Below are positions 23,047 through 32,200 of a stretch of DNA of 64,000 nt, one piece after another; the first letter of the stretch is position 1, and every line of letters begins with the position of its first letter. The position numbers and the translations under genes were made by a program. The notes below the pieces were generated by a model that did no database searches, was not told the DNA's origin, and saw only the letters and a program-made list of their open reading frames with translations. The stretch is from Allostella sp. ATCC 35155 (lineage in GTDB: Bacteria; Pseudomonadota; Alphaproteobacteria; ATCC43930; Allostellaceae): positions 62,001 to 126,000 of the forward strand of contig AP019701.1 in NCBI GenBank assembly GCA_006738865.1, written 5' to 3'.

Positions 23047-23124
23047 ATGTTCGCCGCGATTTTCAAGCGCACCACCATGACCAAGAAGCCCTTTGCGGGG
23101 CGGCTTCGGTTGCGCGTGCGCTGA
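23047..23124 (+). ncRNA. Short transcript body: small RNA or 25-codon leader-type ORF
   Basis: The interval between the promoter at 23007-23035 and the terminator at 23148-23180. It contains an ATG-TGA frame of 25 codons starting MFAAIFKRTT and ending RLRLRVR, a basic, amphipathic-looking peptide; an internal ATG at 23077 would give 15 residues. Neither ATG has a good ribosome site, and the first would lie within a few nucleotides of the predicted transcript start. It may be a small non-coding RNA, a leaderless micro-peptide gene or an attenuated leader for asd. Confidence 0.4.
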
Positions 23125-23147
23125 CGAACGGCGACATCGCGAAGAAC

Positions 23148-23180
23148 CGAAGGGCCCCGCCGGACTGGTGGGGCCCTTCG
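23148..23180 (+). terminator. Hairpin terminator upstream of asd
   Basis: The arms CGAAGGGCCCC (23148-23158) and GGGGCCCTTCG (23170-23180) pair perfectly; three more inner pairs, one of them G-T, leave a 5-nt loop. AGTTTCC follows. No annotated gene ends before it on the plus strand, so it must serve the short transcript above or attenuate asd. Confidence 0.65.
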
Positions 23181-23234
23181 AGTTTCCGGGCCCTTCCTCC
23201 GCCGGGTTCATGACCGAACGAGAGGATGACGCGC

Positions 23235-24308
23235 ATGAGCCCAGACCAGCATTTCGCCGCCGCCGCCGCCATCGACGGGGCGGCATCCCGCAGCCTTCCG
23301 GCCCGGCCGTCCGTCGCCGTCGTCGGCGCCACCGGCGCGGTCGGCGTCGAGCTGATCGCCTGCCTGGAGGATCGCGGCTTTCCGCTCTCCCGCCTGCGCC
23401 TCCTCGCATCGCCCCGGTCGGCCGGCAGGACGGTGATCTTCCGCGACGAGACCCTGGCGGTCGAGGCGCTGGGGGAGGGCAGCTTCGCCGGGGTCGACCT
23501 CGCGCTCTTCTCCGCCGGCAGCGGGATATCCCGGCACTATGCGCCCATCGCGGCGGCGGCCGGCGCCATCGTGGTGGACAATTCCTCGGCCTTCCGGATG
23601 GACGCCGACGTCCCCCTCGTCGTGCCCGAGGTCAACCAGGGGGCAGCCGCGGGGCATCGGGGCATCATCGCCAACCCCAACTGCGTCGCGATCATCGCCG
23701 CGGTGCCGCTGTGGCCCCTGCACCGGCTGAGCCCCGTCCAGCGCGTCGTCGCCGCAACCTACCAGGCGGCGTCCGGCGCGGGCGCGGCGGCGATGGAGGA
23801 GCTGCGGGCCTCGACCGCCGCCTATCTGGAGGGACGGCACTACGCCAACACGGTGCTGGCGCACCCCTACGCCTTCAATCTCTTCAGCCACGACACGGCG
23901 GTCGACGCCGCGACCGGCAGCAATGGCGAGGAGGCGAAGGTCATGCAGGAGCTGCGCAAGATCCTGGGCGAGCCGGAACTGCGGATCGGCATCACCTGCG
24001 TCCGGGTGCCGGTGCTGCGTGCCCACTCGATCGCGATGACCGTCGAGTTCGAGCGGCCGGTGGCGCTCGACGCGGTGCGGGCCGCTCTGGCGGCCGCGCC
24101 CGGCGTGCGGCTGGTCGACGACGTCGCCCGCAACCATTTCCCGATGCCGCGCGAGGCTTCGGGGCAGGGGGACGTGCTCGTCGGCCGCATCCGCCACGAT
24201 GCGAGCGACCCTTCGGGCCGGTCCGTCATGCTGTTCGTGGCCGGCGACCAGCTCCTCAAGGGCGCGGCGCTGAACGCCGTGCAGATCGCCGAGCGCCTGC
24301 TGCCGTAG
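23235..24308 (+). CDS. asd: Aspartate-semialdehyde dehydrogenase
   Basis: 357 residues. It reduces aspartyl phosphate to aspartate semialdehyde, the branch point to lysine/DAP, threonine and methionine. The NADP motif is VAVVGATGAVGVELI near 27-41; the catalytic cysteine is Cys150 in GIIANPNCVAI; the substrate segment RVPVLRAHSIAMTVEF holds the conserved Arg and His. There is an unusual 25-residue Ala-rich N-terminal extension. An ATG 9 bp further upstream is possible, but the GAGAGG site is better spaced for 23235. A hairpin terminator lies in its leader region. Confidence 0.95.
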   Translation: MSPDQHFAAAAAIDGAASRSLPARPSVAVVGATGAVGVELIACLEDRGFPLSRLRLLASPRSAGRTVIFRDETLAVEALGEGSFAGVDLALFSAGSGISRHYAPIAAAAGAIVVDNSSAFRMDADVPLVVPEVNQGAAAGHRGIIANPNCVAIIAAVPLWPLHRLSPVQRVVAATYQAASGAGAAAMEELRASTAAYLEGRHYANTVLAHPYAFNLFSHDTAVDAATGSNGEEAKVMQELRKILGEPELRIGITCVRVPVLRAHSIAMTVEFERPVALDAVRAALAAAPGVRLVDDVARNHFPMPREASGQGDVLVGRIRHDASDPSGRSVMLFVAGDQLLKGAALNAVQIAERLLP

Positions 24309-24358
24309 CAGGCGCTCGGGGCGGGCGGTCCGGGCGGGAGCGGGCGGCGGCGGCCGGG

Positions 24359-25789
24359 TCAGGAGACCGGCGGCCGCCGCTCCTCCCAGGGACGAGCCTG
24401 CTCGAGCTGGCCGGCCAGCCGCAGCAGCGTCGCCTCGTCGCCATAGCGGCCGACGAAATGACTGCCGATCGGCAGCCCCTCGCCGTTCCAGGCGAGGGGA
24501 AGCGAGATCGCGGGCAGGCCGGCCGCGTTCTCGACCGGGGTGAACGGAATATAGGCGCGCAGTCGCTCGCTGTAGGCGTCGGCGTCCATCGCACCCATGT
24601 CGATCTCGCCGAGCCGTACCGGCGGGGTGGCCAGGGTCGGCGTCAGGATCAGGTCGTAGCGCTCCATGAAGGCTCCGAGCCGGCGGCCGAGCCCGTGGAT
24701 GGTCAGGATCGCCCATGCATAGTCGGCGCCGGAAACCTGGTGCTGCCCGATCTCGCGGAAGGCCAGCGTCGACCGTTCCAGTTCCTCCGGCCGCACGGCG
24801 CGGCCGAGGGCCGCCTCGCGCAGGTTCACGGTGTTCGCGACATGCGAGCAGATGATGACCCGGAAGGCGGCCCACAGCGCCTCATGGTCGATCGGCGGAT
24901 CGGCTTCCTCGACGACATGGCCCAGTTCGGCGCACAGCTTGGCCGCGTCCCGGACCGCCGCCATGCAGTCCGGATCGACGGCGACGCCGGCCGGCACCGT
25001 CGTCGACAGTGCGATCCGCAGCCGGCCGGGGTTGGCGCCGACCTCCGACAGGAAGGGGCGCGCCTTGGGCGGACAGGCATAGGGGTCACCGACGGCCGGA
25101 CCCTCGACGGCGTCCAGCGCCGCCGCGGTGTCGCGCACGCTGCGGCTGACGACGAGGCCGGCCGACAGGCCGTTCCAGCCCTCGCCGACGTCCGGACCCA
25201 TCGGGCAGCGGGCCCGAGTCGGCTTCAGGCCGACCAGGCCGCAGGCGGAGGCCGGGATGCGGATCGAGCCGCCGCCGTCGGTCGCATGGGCGATCGGGAC
25301 GAGGCGCGCGGCGACCGCCGCCGCGCCGCCGCCGCTCGATCCGCCGGCCGACCGCTCGAGGTTCCACGGGTTGCGGGTCGGGCCGAACCGGGCGGGCTCG
25401 GTCGTCGGCACGAGGCCGAATTCCGGTGAGTTGCTGCGGCCGAGGATCGCCAGCCCGGAGTTGCGGAAGCGGGTCACGATCTCCGAATTGTGGTCGGCGA
25501 GAAAGCCGTCATAGAAGCGGCTGCCGTTGCCGCTCGGCTCGCCGGCATCGAGCGCGTAGAGGTCCTTGAGCAGGAACGGGACGCCGTGGAACGGGCCCTG
25601 CGGCAGGCCCAGGGACGCCTCGCGGCGCGCCCGGTCGAACTGACGGTGCACGACGGCGTTCAGCTTGCCGTCCAGCGCCTCGATGCGCGCGATCGCAGCC
25701 TCCAGCACCTCGGCGACCGAAACCTTGCGGTCGCGGATCAACGCCGCCAGCCCCAACGCGTCGTACCGGTCGTATTCCTTGAACGCCAT
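24359..25789 (-). CDS. Amidase signature family enzyme
   Basis: 476 residues. The amidase-signature Ser-cisSer-Lys triad is readable: Lys75 (FLLKDLYAL), Ser151 in [15 protein letters not shown] and Ser175 in [13 protein letters not shown], the last two separated by 24 residues as in the family. Enzymes of this kind hydrolyse small amides, nylon oligomers, aryl acylamides and others; the GatA role is unlikely because gatC and gatB are absent nearby. Convergent with asd, divergent from the GST gene. Substrate unknown. Confidence 0.9.
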   Translation of the reverse strand: MAFKEYDRYDALGLAALIRDRKVSVAEVLEAAIARIEALDGKLNAVVHRQFDRARREASLGLPQGPFHGVPFLLKDLYALDAGEPSGNGSRFYDGFLADHNSEIVTRFRNSGLAILGRSNSPEFGLVPTTEPARFGPTRNPWNLERSAGGSSGGGAAAVAARLVPIAHATDGGGSIRIPASACGLVGLKPTRARCPMGPDVGEGWNGLSAGLVVSRSVRDTAAALDAVEGPAVGDPYACPPKARPFLSEVGANPGRLRIALSTTVPAGVAVDPDCMAAVRDAAKLCAELGHVVEEADPPIDHEALWAAFRVIICSHVANTVNLREAALGRAVRPEELERSTLAFREIGQHQVSGADYAWAILTIHGLGRRLGAFMERYDLILTPTLATPPVRLGEIDMGAMDADAYSERLRAYIPFTPVENAAGLPAISLPLAWNGEGLPIGSHFVGRYGDEATLLRLAGQLEQARPWEERRPPVS

Positions 25790-25899
25790 CTTCCGGCTCC
25801 TTCGTCCCGCGTGGCGGCAGGGAGGCTAGCAAGAGCGGGCGCCGGCCGCGAGGTGCGACTTTGCTCCGGCGAGGGGCTTTCACTAGAATCGCGGTCACG

Positions 25900-26568
25900 A
25901 TGCGGATGCTGCACCATTTCTGGCTCTCGGCCGCCTCGCGCAAGGTGCGAATCGCCCTGCGCGAAAAGGACATTCCCTTCGAGACGACGCTGGAGAAGCC
26001 CTGGGAACGGCGGCCGGAGCTGCTCGCGCTCAATCCGGCGGGCGAGGTGCCGGTGCTGGTCGAGCAGCAGGGCATCGTGCTCAGCGACGGTCAGGCGATC
26101 TGCGAGTTCCTTGAGGAGGTCTATCCGCAGCGGCCGCTCCTGCCGCGGGACGTGCGTGCCCGCGCCGAGGTGCGCCGCCTCGTCGGCTGGTTCGATGGCA
26201 AGTTCTCCCGCGAGGTGACGGACGCCCTCGTCGGCGAGAAGATGATCAAGCGGCTGACCCGGCGCGACACCCCGAACTCGGCGCTGATCCGGCTCGGGCT
26301 GGCGCAGATCCGCTTCCATCTCGACTATATTGGCGAACTCGCCGAGCGGCGGCGCTGGCTGGGCGGCGACGAGTTCTCGCTGGCCGACATCACGGCGGCC
26401 GCCCATCTCTCGGCGGTGGACTATATCGGGGACGTGCCGTGGGCCGACTGCGAGCCGGCCAAGGACTGGTACGCGCGCATCAAGTCGCGCCCGAGCTTCC
26501 GCCCGATCCTGGCCGACCATGTGCCGGGCGCACCGCCGCCCGCGCACTACGCCGACCTCGACTTCTGA
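25900..26568 (+). CDS. Glutathione S-transferase family protein
   Basis: 222 residues. A thioredoxin-fold N-terminal domain (MLHHFWLSAASRKVRIALREKDIPFE, then NPAGEVPVLVEQQGIVLSDGQAICEFLEE with the cis-proline and the SDGQAI glutathione-binding turn) and an all-helical C-terminal domain (GGDEFSLADITAAAHLSAVDYIGDV with the N-capping box). The catalytic residue at the first helix is most likely Ser10 or Ser13. Probably cytosolic conjugation or stress-related. ATG at 25900 chosen; another ATG two codons later is possible. Confidence 0.9.
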   Translation: MRMLHHFWLSAASRKVRIALREKDIPFETTLEKPWERRPELLALNPAGEVPVLVEQQGIVLSDGQAICEFLEEVYPQRPLLPRDVRARAEVRRLVGWFDGKFSREVTDALVGEKMIKRLTRRDTPNSALIRLGLAQIRFHLDYIGELAERRRWLGGDEFSLADITAAAHLSAVDYIGDVPWADCEPAKDWYARIKSRPSFRPILADHVPGAPPPAHYADLDF

Positions 26569-26801
26569 CTGCGCCGCAACCGCCTCGCCCGCCAACGATT
26601 CAGCAGGGTCAGTTGAGTTCCCGGAGAATGCGTGCGCGACCGGCCGTTCCATCAACCGCTCTTCGAAGGATGATCGCGCGCATCCGATGAAGGGCGCATT
26701 GTCGTCCAGCGGGCTTGCCGCGAGCGTCAGGCCGCAGCGTCATTCGCTTGAAGGTCGGAACGGCAGGACTTGGTACTCGATGTCCGCGAGGGTCGTCGAA
26801 G

Positions 26802-27251
26802 CTATCGGATCGGCCGCTCTCCGATGCTTTGTGCCAGCATCAGCAGATATCCGTCCGGATCCTGCACGAAGACTTCGCGCTGACCGCTTTCGCTGTCTTC
26901 ACCGGTTCGACGCCAGATCTCCCGCGGGCCGAGATAGATCGGCCAGGAGTGGGCGGCAGCCCGGCCCAGCACGGATTCGAGATCGGAGAGGTAGACCTGG
27001 AACATCGCGCCTTGGCCCAGCGGGGCCTGCATCGGCCCGGTCTCGAATCGACCATTGCGCTGGCACAGCATGACCTGCTGTCCCTCCGCATGCTCCAGGT
27101 ACACGAAGCGTTCGGCCGGTCGGTGAAACGCCACAGCGAAACCGCAAATGTCGCGCCAGAAGGCGAGGCTGGCATCCAGATCGTTGACGTGCAGCTCCGC
27201 CACCATCTTCGCCCAGCCAGATCTGGGCGGCGCCCCGAGATTCTCACGCAT
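26802..27251 (-). CDS. VOC-superfamily (glyoxalase/bleomycin-resistance fold) protein
   Basis: 149 residues. Two beta-alpha-beta-beta-beta modules are visible: VAELHVNDLDASLAFWRDICGFAVAFHR and MFQVYLSDLESVLGRAAAHSWPIYLGPREIW, ending REVFVQDPDGYLLMLAQSIG. Metal-binding positions of the superfamily would be His21 and Glu in the last strands, but only DPDGY is well kept, so the activity (resistance protein, lyase or binding protein) is open. Met16 is an alternative start with better similarity. Confidence 0.85.
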   Translation of the reverse strand: MRENLGAPPRSGWAKMVAELHVNDLDASLAFWRDICGFAVAFHRPAERFVYLEHAEGQQVMLCQRNGRFETGPMQAPLGQGAMFQVYLSDLESVLGRAAAHSWPIYLGPREIWRRTGEDSESGQREVFVQDPDGYLLMLAQSIGERPIR

Positions 27252-27326
27252 GAAGCCGGCCTAGCGACATTCGTTCGACGGTGACTGCATTGAGGTCAGC
27301 ATCCGTCTGTTGTGACCACGGGGCGG

Positions 27327-28100
27327 CTACCGGCGCTGCGGCTCGACTCGCACGTCGAGCTTCTCGAGGTTCGCGCGCGCGGCGTCGCCCGCCGGTCCGT
27401 CCGGTGCGAGGCGCAGGACCGCCATCCAGTCGGTGCGGGCACCGGCGGCATCCTTGCGCAGGCGACGGATGATGCCGCGTTCCAGCAGTGCGTCGGCCGA
27501 GCGCGGGTCGAGCGAGAGGGCCCGCGCCAGATCCTCGTCGGCCAGCTCCAGGCTTCCCACCCAGCGATAGGCGGTCGCCCGCAGGACCAGCGGATTCGCC
27601 CGCCGCGGCGCCAGTTCGATCGCCCGGTTGAGATCGTCGATCGCCTCCCAGTAGTTGCGGGCCGTGGCCAGCACGATGCTGCGATCGATCCACAGGTCGG
27701 CGTCGTCGGGCGCGACCTTGACCGCCTGCGACAGCACCGCATGGGCACGTTCGGCCATGCCGGCGGCGAGCCAGGCCTGGGCCGCCTGCGAGAGCAGTTC
27801 GACCCGGACCCGCACGGCATCGCCGCGCGCGCCGGTCGCCAGCCGTTCCAGGCGGATCGCGGCTTCGGCCGGCTGGCCGAGGGTCATGAGCGCGACGGCC
27901 GCGCAATGGCGCGCCGGCAGGCCGCCGCCGCGTCCGTCCCAGGCCGTCGCCGTCTCGAATGCCTCCGTGGCCTGCGTGCGCGCGAGGCGCATGCAGCGGG
28001 CATATTCGTCGCTGTCGCTGCGCGGCTGCTGGGCCGCGGCGGGAACGGCGGCGAGCAGCAGCGCGAGGGCCGGAGCCAGCGGGAGAAAGCGAGTCGCCAT
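27327..28100 (-). CDS. Secreted tetratricopeptide-repeat protein
   Basis: 257 residues with a signal peptide (cleavage near AAA-QQ, about residue 23). Several TPR-like helical pairs cover 50-250: AMAERAHAVLSQAVKVAPDDADLWIDRSIVLATARNYWEAIDDLNRAIELAPRRANPLVLRATAYRWVGSLELADEDLARALSLDPRSADALLERG, with the typical W-LG-Y-A-F-A-P positions. The family has no fixed reaction; it is probably a periplasmic protein-interaction scaffold. It lies 36 bp after the alcohol dehydrogenase in the same direction, so it may be co-transcribed with it. Confidence 0.85.
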   Translation of the reverse strand: MATRFLPLAPALALLLAAVPAAAQQPRSDSDEYARCMRLARTQATEAFETATAWDGRGGGLPARHCAAVALMTLGQPAEAAIRLERLATGARGDAVRVRVELLSQAAQAWLAAGMAERAHAVLSQAVKVAPDDADLWIDRSIVLATARNYWEAIDDLNRAIELAPRRANPLVLRATAYRWVGSLELADEDLARALSLDPRSADALLERGIIRRLRKDAAGARTDWMAVLRLAPDGPAGDAARANLEKLDVRVEPQRR

Positions 28101-28136
28101 GGCCGCACACTCGCTCCCGCCGGCCGCGGAGGCAAG

Positions 28137-29213
28137 TTAAGGCGTGATCGCGACCTTCAGCACCCCGTCCCGCTGGTGCTGGAAGAGGTCGTAGGCGGCC
28201 TCGATGTCGTCGAGCCGGAAGCGGTGGGTGACGAGCGACTTGGCGTCGATGCGTCCGCTCGCCACGACCGACATCAGGCGCCGCATCCGTTCCTTGCCAC
28301 CCGGACACAGGGTCGAGACGATCCGGAGATCGCCGAGGCCGGCGGCATAGGCGCCGAGCGGGATCGTCAGGTCGGCGGAATAGACACCGAGCGAGGACAA
28401 GGTGCCGCCGGGCCGCAGGGACCGCAGGGCCGCCTCGAACGTCTCCTGCCGGCCGAGCGCCTCGATCGTGACGTCGCAACCGCGACCGTCGGTCAGGCGC
28501 ATGATCTCCTCGACCGGATCGACCTGCGAGAAGTCGACGACATGATCGGCGCCCATGGCGCGGGCCACGGCCAGCCGCTCCGGCACGCGGTCGACCGCGA
28601 TGATGGTGGTGGCGCCCATCAGCCGCGCGCCGGCCGTGGCACAGAGGCCGATCGGCCCCTGGGCGAAGACGGCGACCGTGTCGCCGATCCGCGTCCCGCC
28701 CGATTCGGCGCCGCTGAGGCCGGTCGACAGGATGTCGGGGCACATCAGCACCTGCTCGTCCGTCAGCCCGTCGGGCACCGGCGCCAGGTTGGCCATGGCG
28801 TCCGGCACCAGGAGATATTCGGCCTGGGCACCGTCGATCGTGTTGCCGAAGCGCCAGCCGCCCATGGCCTTGAAGCCGTGCCGGGTGCCGGCGCCGTCCT
28901 GCGAATGGCAGCCGCACAGGCAGGCGTAGGAGTGACCGGAGGGCGTGATCGCGCCGGCGATGACGCGGTCGCCCTCGCGGAAGCCCTCGACCTGGGAGCC
29001 GAGCTTCCACACCACCCCGACCGGTTCGTGGCCGATCGTCAGGCCGCTTGCGACCGGGTACTCGCCCTTCAGGATATGGACGTCCGTGCCGCAGATGGTC
29101 GTCGTCGTGATGCGGATCACGGCGTCCATCGGGCCCGGATCGGGGATGGGCTTTTCGTCCAGGACGATGCGTCCGGGCTCGACGAAGATGGCGGCCTTCA
29201 TGCGGCTGGTCAT
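28137..29213 (-). CDS. Zinc-dependent alcohol dehydrogenase (MDR family)
   Basis: 358 residues. The catalytic zinc ligands are seen as Cys in TTTICGTDVHI, the GHEPVGVVWKLG glutamate/histidine block, and a structural or substrate loop with CLCGCHSQ. The coenzyme motif is FAQGPIGLCATAGARLMGATTIIAVDR. This resembles alcohol dehydrogenases acting on isopropanol or short-chain alcohols. The ATG at 29213 has AAGGGAG in the right place; the frame extends 11 codons further up. An FNR/FixK-type palindrome lies 60 bp upstream, so expression probably rises under low oxygen. Confidence 0.9.
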   Translation of the reverse strand: MTSRMKAAIFVEPGRIVLDEKPIPDPGPMDAVIRITTTTICGTDVHILKGEYPVASGLTIGHEPVGVVWKLGSQVEGFREGDRVIAGAITPSGHSYACLCGCHSQDGAGTRHGFKAMGGWRFGNTIDGAQAEYLLVPDAMANLAPVPDGLTDEQVLMCPDILSTGLSGAESGGTRIGDTVAVFAQGPIGLCATAGARLMGATTIIAVDRVPERLAVARAMGADHVVDFSQVDPVEEIMRLTDGRGCDVTIEALGRQETFEAALRSLRPGGTLSSLGVYSADLTIPLGAYAAGLGDLRIVSTLCPGGKERMRRLMSVVASGRIDAKSLVTHRFRLDDIEAAYDLFQHQRDGVLKVAITP

Positions 29214-29272
29214 GGCGGGTCTCCCTTCGTGGATGGCAAGCGCCATGTCACCAGCACGCGCGCCGGTGCGCC

Positions 29273-29286
29273 TTGACCTGCATCAA
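29273..29286 (-). promoter_or_regulatory. FNR/FixK-type binding site upstream of the alcohol dehydrogenase
   Basis: TTGAC-CTGC-ATCAA, a near-perfect match to the TTGAT-N4-ATCAA consensus. Its centre is about 66 bp before the ATG at 29213. With activator bound at -41.5 the transcript would start near 29238, leaving a 25-nt leader with a good ribosome site. Confidence 0.7.
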
Positions 29287-29327
29287 GCGCCGCGCATCTG
29301 CCGCAATCCCGTATCAGGATCGCGCGC

Positions 29328-30194
29328 ATGACCGACCAACCTTGCCGCTTCTTCTGCTTCGGCCTCGGCTATGTCGGCATGGCCGCGGCGCGCGTGCTGG
29401 CGGCCGACGGCTGGCATGCGTCGGGAACCGTGCGCAGCATGCCCGGTCCCGTCGACCCGCGCCTGCGCGTCCACCGGTTCGCCAGCGATGTGCCGCTCGA
29501 TCCCGGGGCGCTCGCGGGAACGACGCATCTGCTCTCGACCGTCGCCCCCGACGGGGCCCGCGACCCCGTCCTGGCGGCATTCGGGGCTGCGATCCGCGAC
29601 CTGCCGGCCCTGCGCTGGGTCGGCTACATCTCGTCGACCGGCGTCTACGGCGACCGCGCGGGCGGTTGGGTCGACGAGGACAGCCCGACCGATCCGAGCG
29701 GCCCACGCGGGCGCCACCGGCTGCTGGCGGAAGAAGCCTGGCGGGACCTCTGGCGTCATCACGGGCTTCCGGTCCATGTCTTCCGGGCAGCCGGCATCTA
29801 CGGCCCCGGCCGCAGCGCCGTCGATCTGGTGCGGGCCGGCACGGCACGGCGCATCGTCAAGCCCGGCCAGTACTTCTCGCGCATCCATCGCGACGACATC
29901 GTCGCGGTGCTGCGCGCTTCGATGGCGCGGCCGCGCCCGGGCGCGATCTACAATCTCGCGGACGATCTGCCGGCGCCGCCCGATGCGGTGGTCACGCACG
30001 CGGCAGCACTTCTCGGCGTCGCGCCGCCGCCGGAGGAACCGTTCGAGACGGCGGCGGCCACCATGTCGGCGATGGCGCGGTCCTTCTATGCCGACAACCG
30101 CCGGATCGCGAACGGCCGGATCAGGGCCGAGCTCGGGGTGCGACTCGCCTATCCGACCTACCGCGAGGGGCTGGCGGCGATCACGGCCGGATGA
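29328..30194 (+). CDS. NAD-dependent epimerase/dehydratase-like SDR protein
   Basis: 288 residues, of the YeeZ-like branch of extended SDRs. The glycine motif is FFCFGLGYVGMAAARVLAADGW (GxGxxG), then YISSTGVYGDRAGGWVDEDSP and the FRAAGIYGPGRSA segment; YFSRIHRDDIV is typical of the substrate region. The usual catalytic YxxxK is replaced by RHRLLAEEAW, as in this subfamily, so it may be an NAD-binding reductase without classical SDR chemistry. It ends inside the 3' end of the convergent hydrolase gene (37-bp overlap). Confidence 0.82.
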   Translation: MTDQPCRFFCFGLGYVGMAAARVLAADGWHASGTVRSMPGPVDPRLRVHRFASDVPLDPGALAGTTHLLSTVAPDGARDPVLAAFGAAIRDLPALRWVGYISSTGVYGDRAGGWVDEDSPTDPSGPRGRHRLLAEEAWRDLWRHHGLPVHVFRAAGIYGPGRSAVDLVRAGTARRIVKPGQYFSRIHRDDIVAVLRASMARPRPGAIYNLADDLPAPPDAVVTHAAALLGVAPPPEEPFETAAATMSAMARSFYADNRRIANGRIRAELGVRLAYPTYREGLAAITAG

Positions 30195-30931
30195 GCGGTG
30201 AGTTCGTCGACGGCCGCGATCATGCGGGCGATGTCCTCCGGGCGGGACAGGCGGTGGTCGCCGTCCTTGACGAGCGTCAGGGCGACGTCCTCGGCCGCGA
30301 CGTGCTCCAGCAGCCGCTGCGATACGGCCCACGGCACGTCGCGGTCGCGCATGCCGTGGATCAGCCGGATCGGGCAGGCGATGGACAGCGGCCGGCGCAG
30401 CAGCAGGTGCTCGCGCCCCTCCTCGATGAGGTCGAGGGTGATGGGATAGGGGGTGTCGCCATACTCGCTCGGCTCGTGCCAGATGCGCTCCCGCAGCAGC
30501 ACCCGCCGCACCGGCTCGGGGAACTGCTCCCACATCAGATCCTCGGTGAAGTCGGGCGCCGTCGCGATGCCGACCAGCCCGGCCACCCGGTCGGGCCGGG
30601 CCAGGGCCGCCAGCAGCATCAGCCATCCGCCCATGCTCGATCCGACCAGGATCTGCGGGCCGCTTGTGAGGCGGTCGATGGCAGCGACGGCATCGGCCGC
30701 CCAGCCGCCGATGGTGCCGTCGACAAAACGTCCTTCCGACGCGCCGTGGCCACGATAGTCGAAGCGCAGGAAAGCGCGACCGCGTGTCCGGCAGTGGGCT
30801 TCCAGCGCCGTCGCCTTGGTGCCGGTCATGTCCGACATGAATCCGCCGAGGAAGACGACGCCCGGTCCCGCGCCCGGCGTGCGGACATAGGCGAGGCGCC
30901 CGCCCGCCGCTTCGATGAAGCCTTCGTGCAT
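30158..30931 (-). CDS. Alpha/beta hydrolase
   Basis: 257 residues. The oxyanion region VVFLGGFMSDMTGTKA, the nucleophile elbow LVGSSMGGWLML (probable Ser99), the acid in IHGMRDRDVPW and the histidine in VKDGDHRLSRPED complete a Ser-Asp-His triad. Resembles small serine esterases and peptidases related to the YqiA/BAAT-like groups. ATG at 30931 (MHEGFIEAAGGRLAYV) was chosen by homology over longer frames. Divergent from the glycosyltransferase gene. Substrate unknown. Confidence 0.88.
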   Translation of the reverse strand: MHEGFIEAAGGRLAYVRTPGAGPGVVFLGGFMSDMTGTKATALEAHCRTRGRAFLRFDYRGHGASEGRFVDGTIGGWAADAVAAIDRLTSGPQILVGSSMGGWLMLLAALARPDRVAGLVGIATAPDFTEDLMWEQFPEPVRRVLLRERIWHEPSEYGDTPYPITLDLIEEGREHLLLRRPLSIACPIRLIHGMRDRDVPWAVSQRLLEHVAAEDVALTLVKDGDHRLSRPEDIARMIAAVDELTAHPAVIAASPSR

Positions 30932-30981
30932 CGCCTGGGGTAATCTCCCGCCGAGTCGTGGATACATACGTCGAAGATAAC

Positions 30982-32181
30982 ATGGACCTTGCGACCGGCC
31001 CGGGCCTGGCGGTTCCGCCGGCGCCGCGCACGGTTCTGCAACTTCTGCCGGCACTGCATGTCGGCGGCGTCGAGCGCGGTACGGTCGATGTCGCGCTGGC
31101 GCTGCGCGCCGCCGGATGGCGCGCCGTCGTCGCCTCGTCGGGCGGGCCGCTGGTCGCCGAACTGGAGCGGGCGGGCGCGGTGCACGTCACCCTGCCGCTC
31201 GACAGCAAGAACCCCTTCACCATCCGCCGCAACGGCAAGCGTCTCGTCGAGATCATCGACCGCTACGACGTCGACATCGTCCATGCGCGCAGCCGTGCCC
31301 CGGCCTGGGCGGGGTGGCTGGCCGCGCGGGCGACGGGGCGGCATTTCATGACCACCTTCCACGGCACGCACAGCCACGGCAACTGGGCCAAGCGCCGCTA
31401 CAACGCGATCATGGGCCGCGGCGAGCGGGTCGTCGCGATCTCGCACTTCATCGCCGAGCACGCCTACGCCGTCTATGGCGTGGCGCCGGAACGCATCCGC
31501 ATCGTCCCGCGCGGCATCGACTTCCGGCGCTTCGATCCCGCGGCGGTCACCGGCGAGCGGATGATCCAGGTGGCGAGCCAGTGGCGCGTCCCGGACGGGG
31601 TCCCGATCGTCATGCTTCCCGGGCGATTCAGCCGCTGGAAGGGCCACGAGGTGCTGATCGACGCGATCGCGCGGCTGGAGGGGCGGGATCTGGTCTGCGT
31701 GCTGGTCGGCGCAACCGAGGACCGGGACGGATATCGCGCCGAACTCGAGCAGCGCATCCTCGCCAAGGGGCTCGGCGGGCGGGTGCAGATGGCGCCGGAC
31801 TGCCGCGACATGCCGGCCGCCTACATGCTGGCCGACGTCGTCGTGGTGCCCTCGACCGAGCCCGAGGCCTTCGGCCGGGTGCCGGTCGAGGCGCAGGCCA
31901 TGGGGCGGCCGGTGATCGCGACCGACCATGGCGGCGCCCGCGAGACGGTGGTCCCGGGCGAGACCGGATTGCTGGTGCCCCCGGGCGACCCGGCGGCGCT
32001 GGCCGCTGCGATCGCCGACGCGCTCGATCTCTCGATGGACGAACGGCAGGCGCTGGGCCGGCGGGCCATCGCCCATGTCCGGGCCAACTTCGACATGAAC
32101 CGCATGTGCGCGGAGACGATCGCGGTCTATTCCGAGGTGCTCGGAATCGACGCCGCCGGCGAGCGCAGCATCGCCGCCTGA
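30982..32181 (+). CDS. Glycosyltransferase family 4 (LPS/polysaccharide type)
   Basis: 399 residues, a GT-B fold. The N-terminal domain has LQLLPALHVGGVERGTVDVALAL, typical of GT4 enzymes that extend LPS core or exopolysaccharide; the C-terminal donor-binding domain shows VMLPGRFSRWKGHEVLIDAIARL and the E-x7-E motif in PSTEPEAFGRVPVEAQAMGRPVIATDHGG. ATG 30982 follows GAAGAT; an upstream GTG at 30958 is possible. It precedes a GT9 gene by 19 bp, together suggesting LPS-core assembly. Confidence 0.93.
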   Translation: MDLATGPGLAVPPAPRTVLQLLPALHVGGVERGTVDVALALRAAGWRAVVASSGGPLVAELERAGAVHVTLPLDSKNPFTIRRNGKRLVEIIDRYDVDIVHARSRAPAWAGWLAARATGRHFMTTFHGTHSHGNWAKRRYNAIMGRGERVVAISHFIAEHAYAVYGVAPERIRIVPRGIDFRRFDPAAVTGERMIQVASQWRVPDGVPIVMLPGRFSRWKGHEVLIDAIARLEGRDLVCVLVGATEDRDGYRAELEQRILAKGLGGRVQMAPDCRDMPAAYMLADVVVVPSTEPEAFGRVPVEAQAMGRPVIATDHGGARETVVPGETGLLVPPGDPAALAAAIADALDLSMDERQALGRRAIAHVRANFDMNRMCAETIAVYSEVLGIDAAGERSIAA

Positions 32182-32200
32182 CGTGGCCGCGGGCGCGGCG

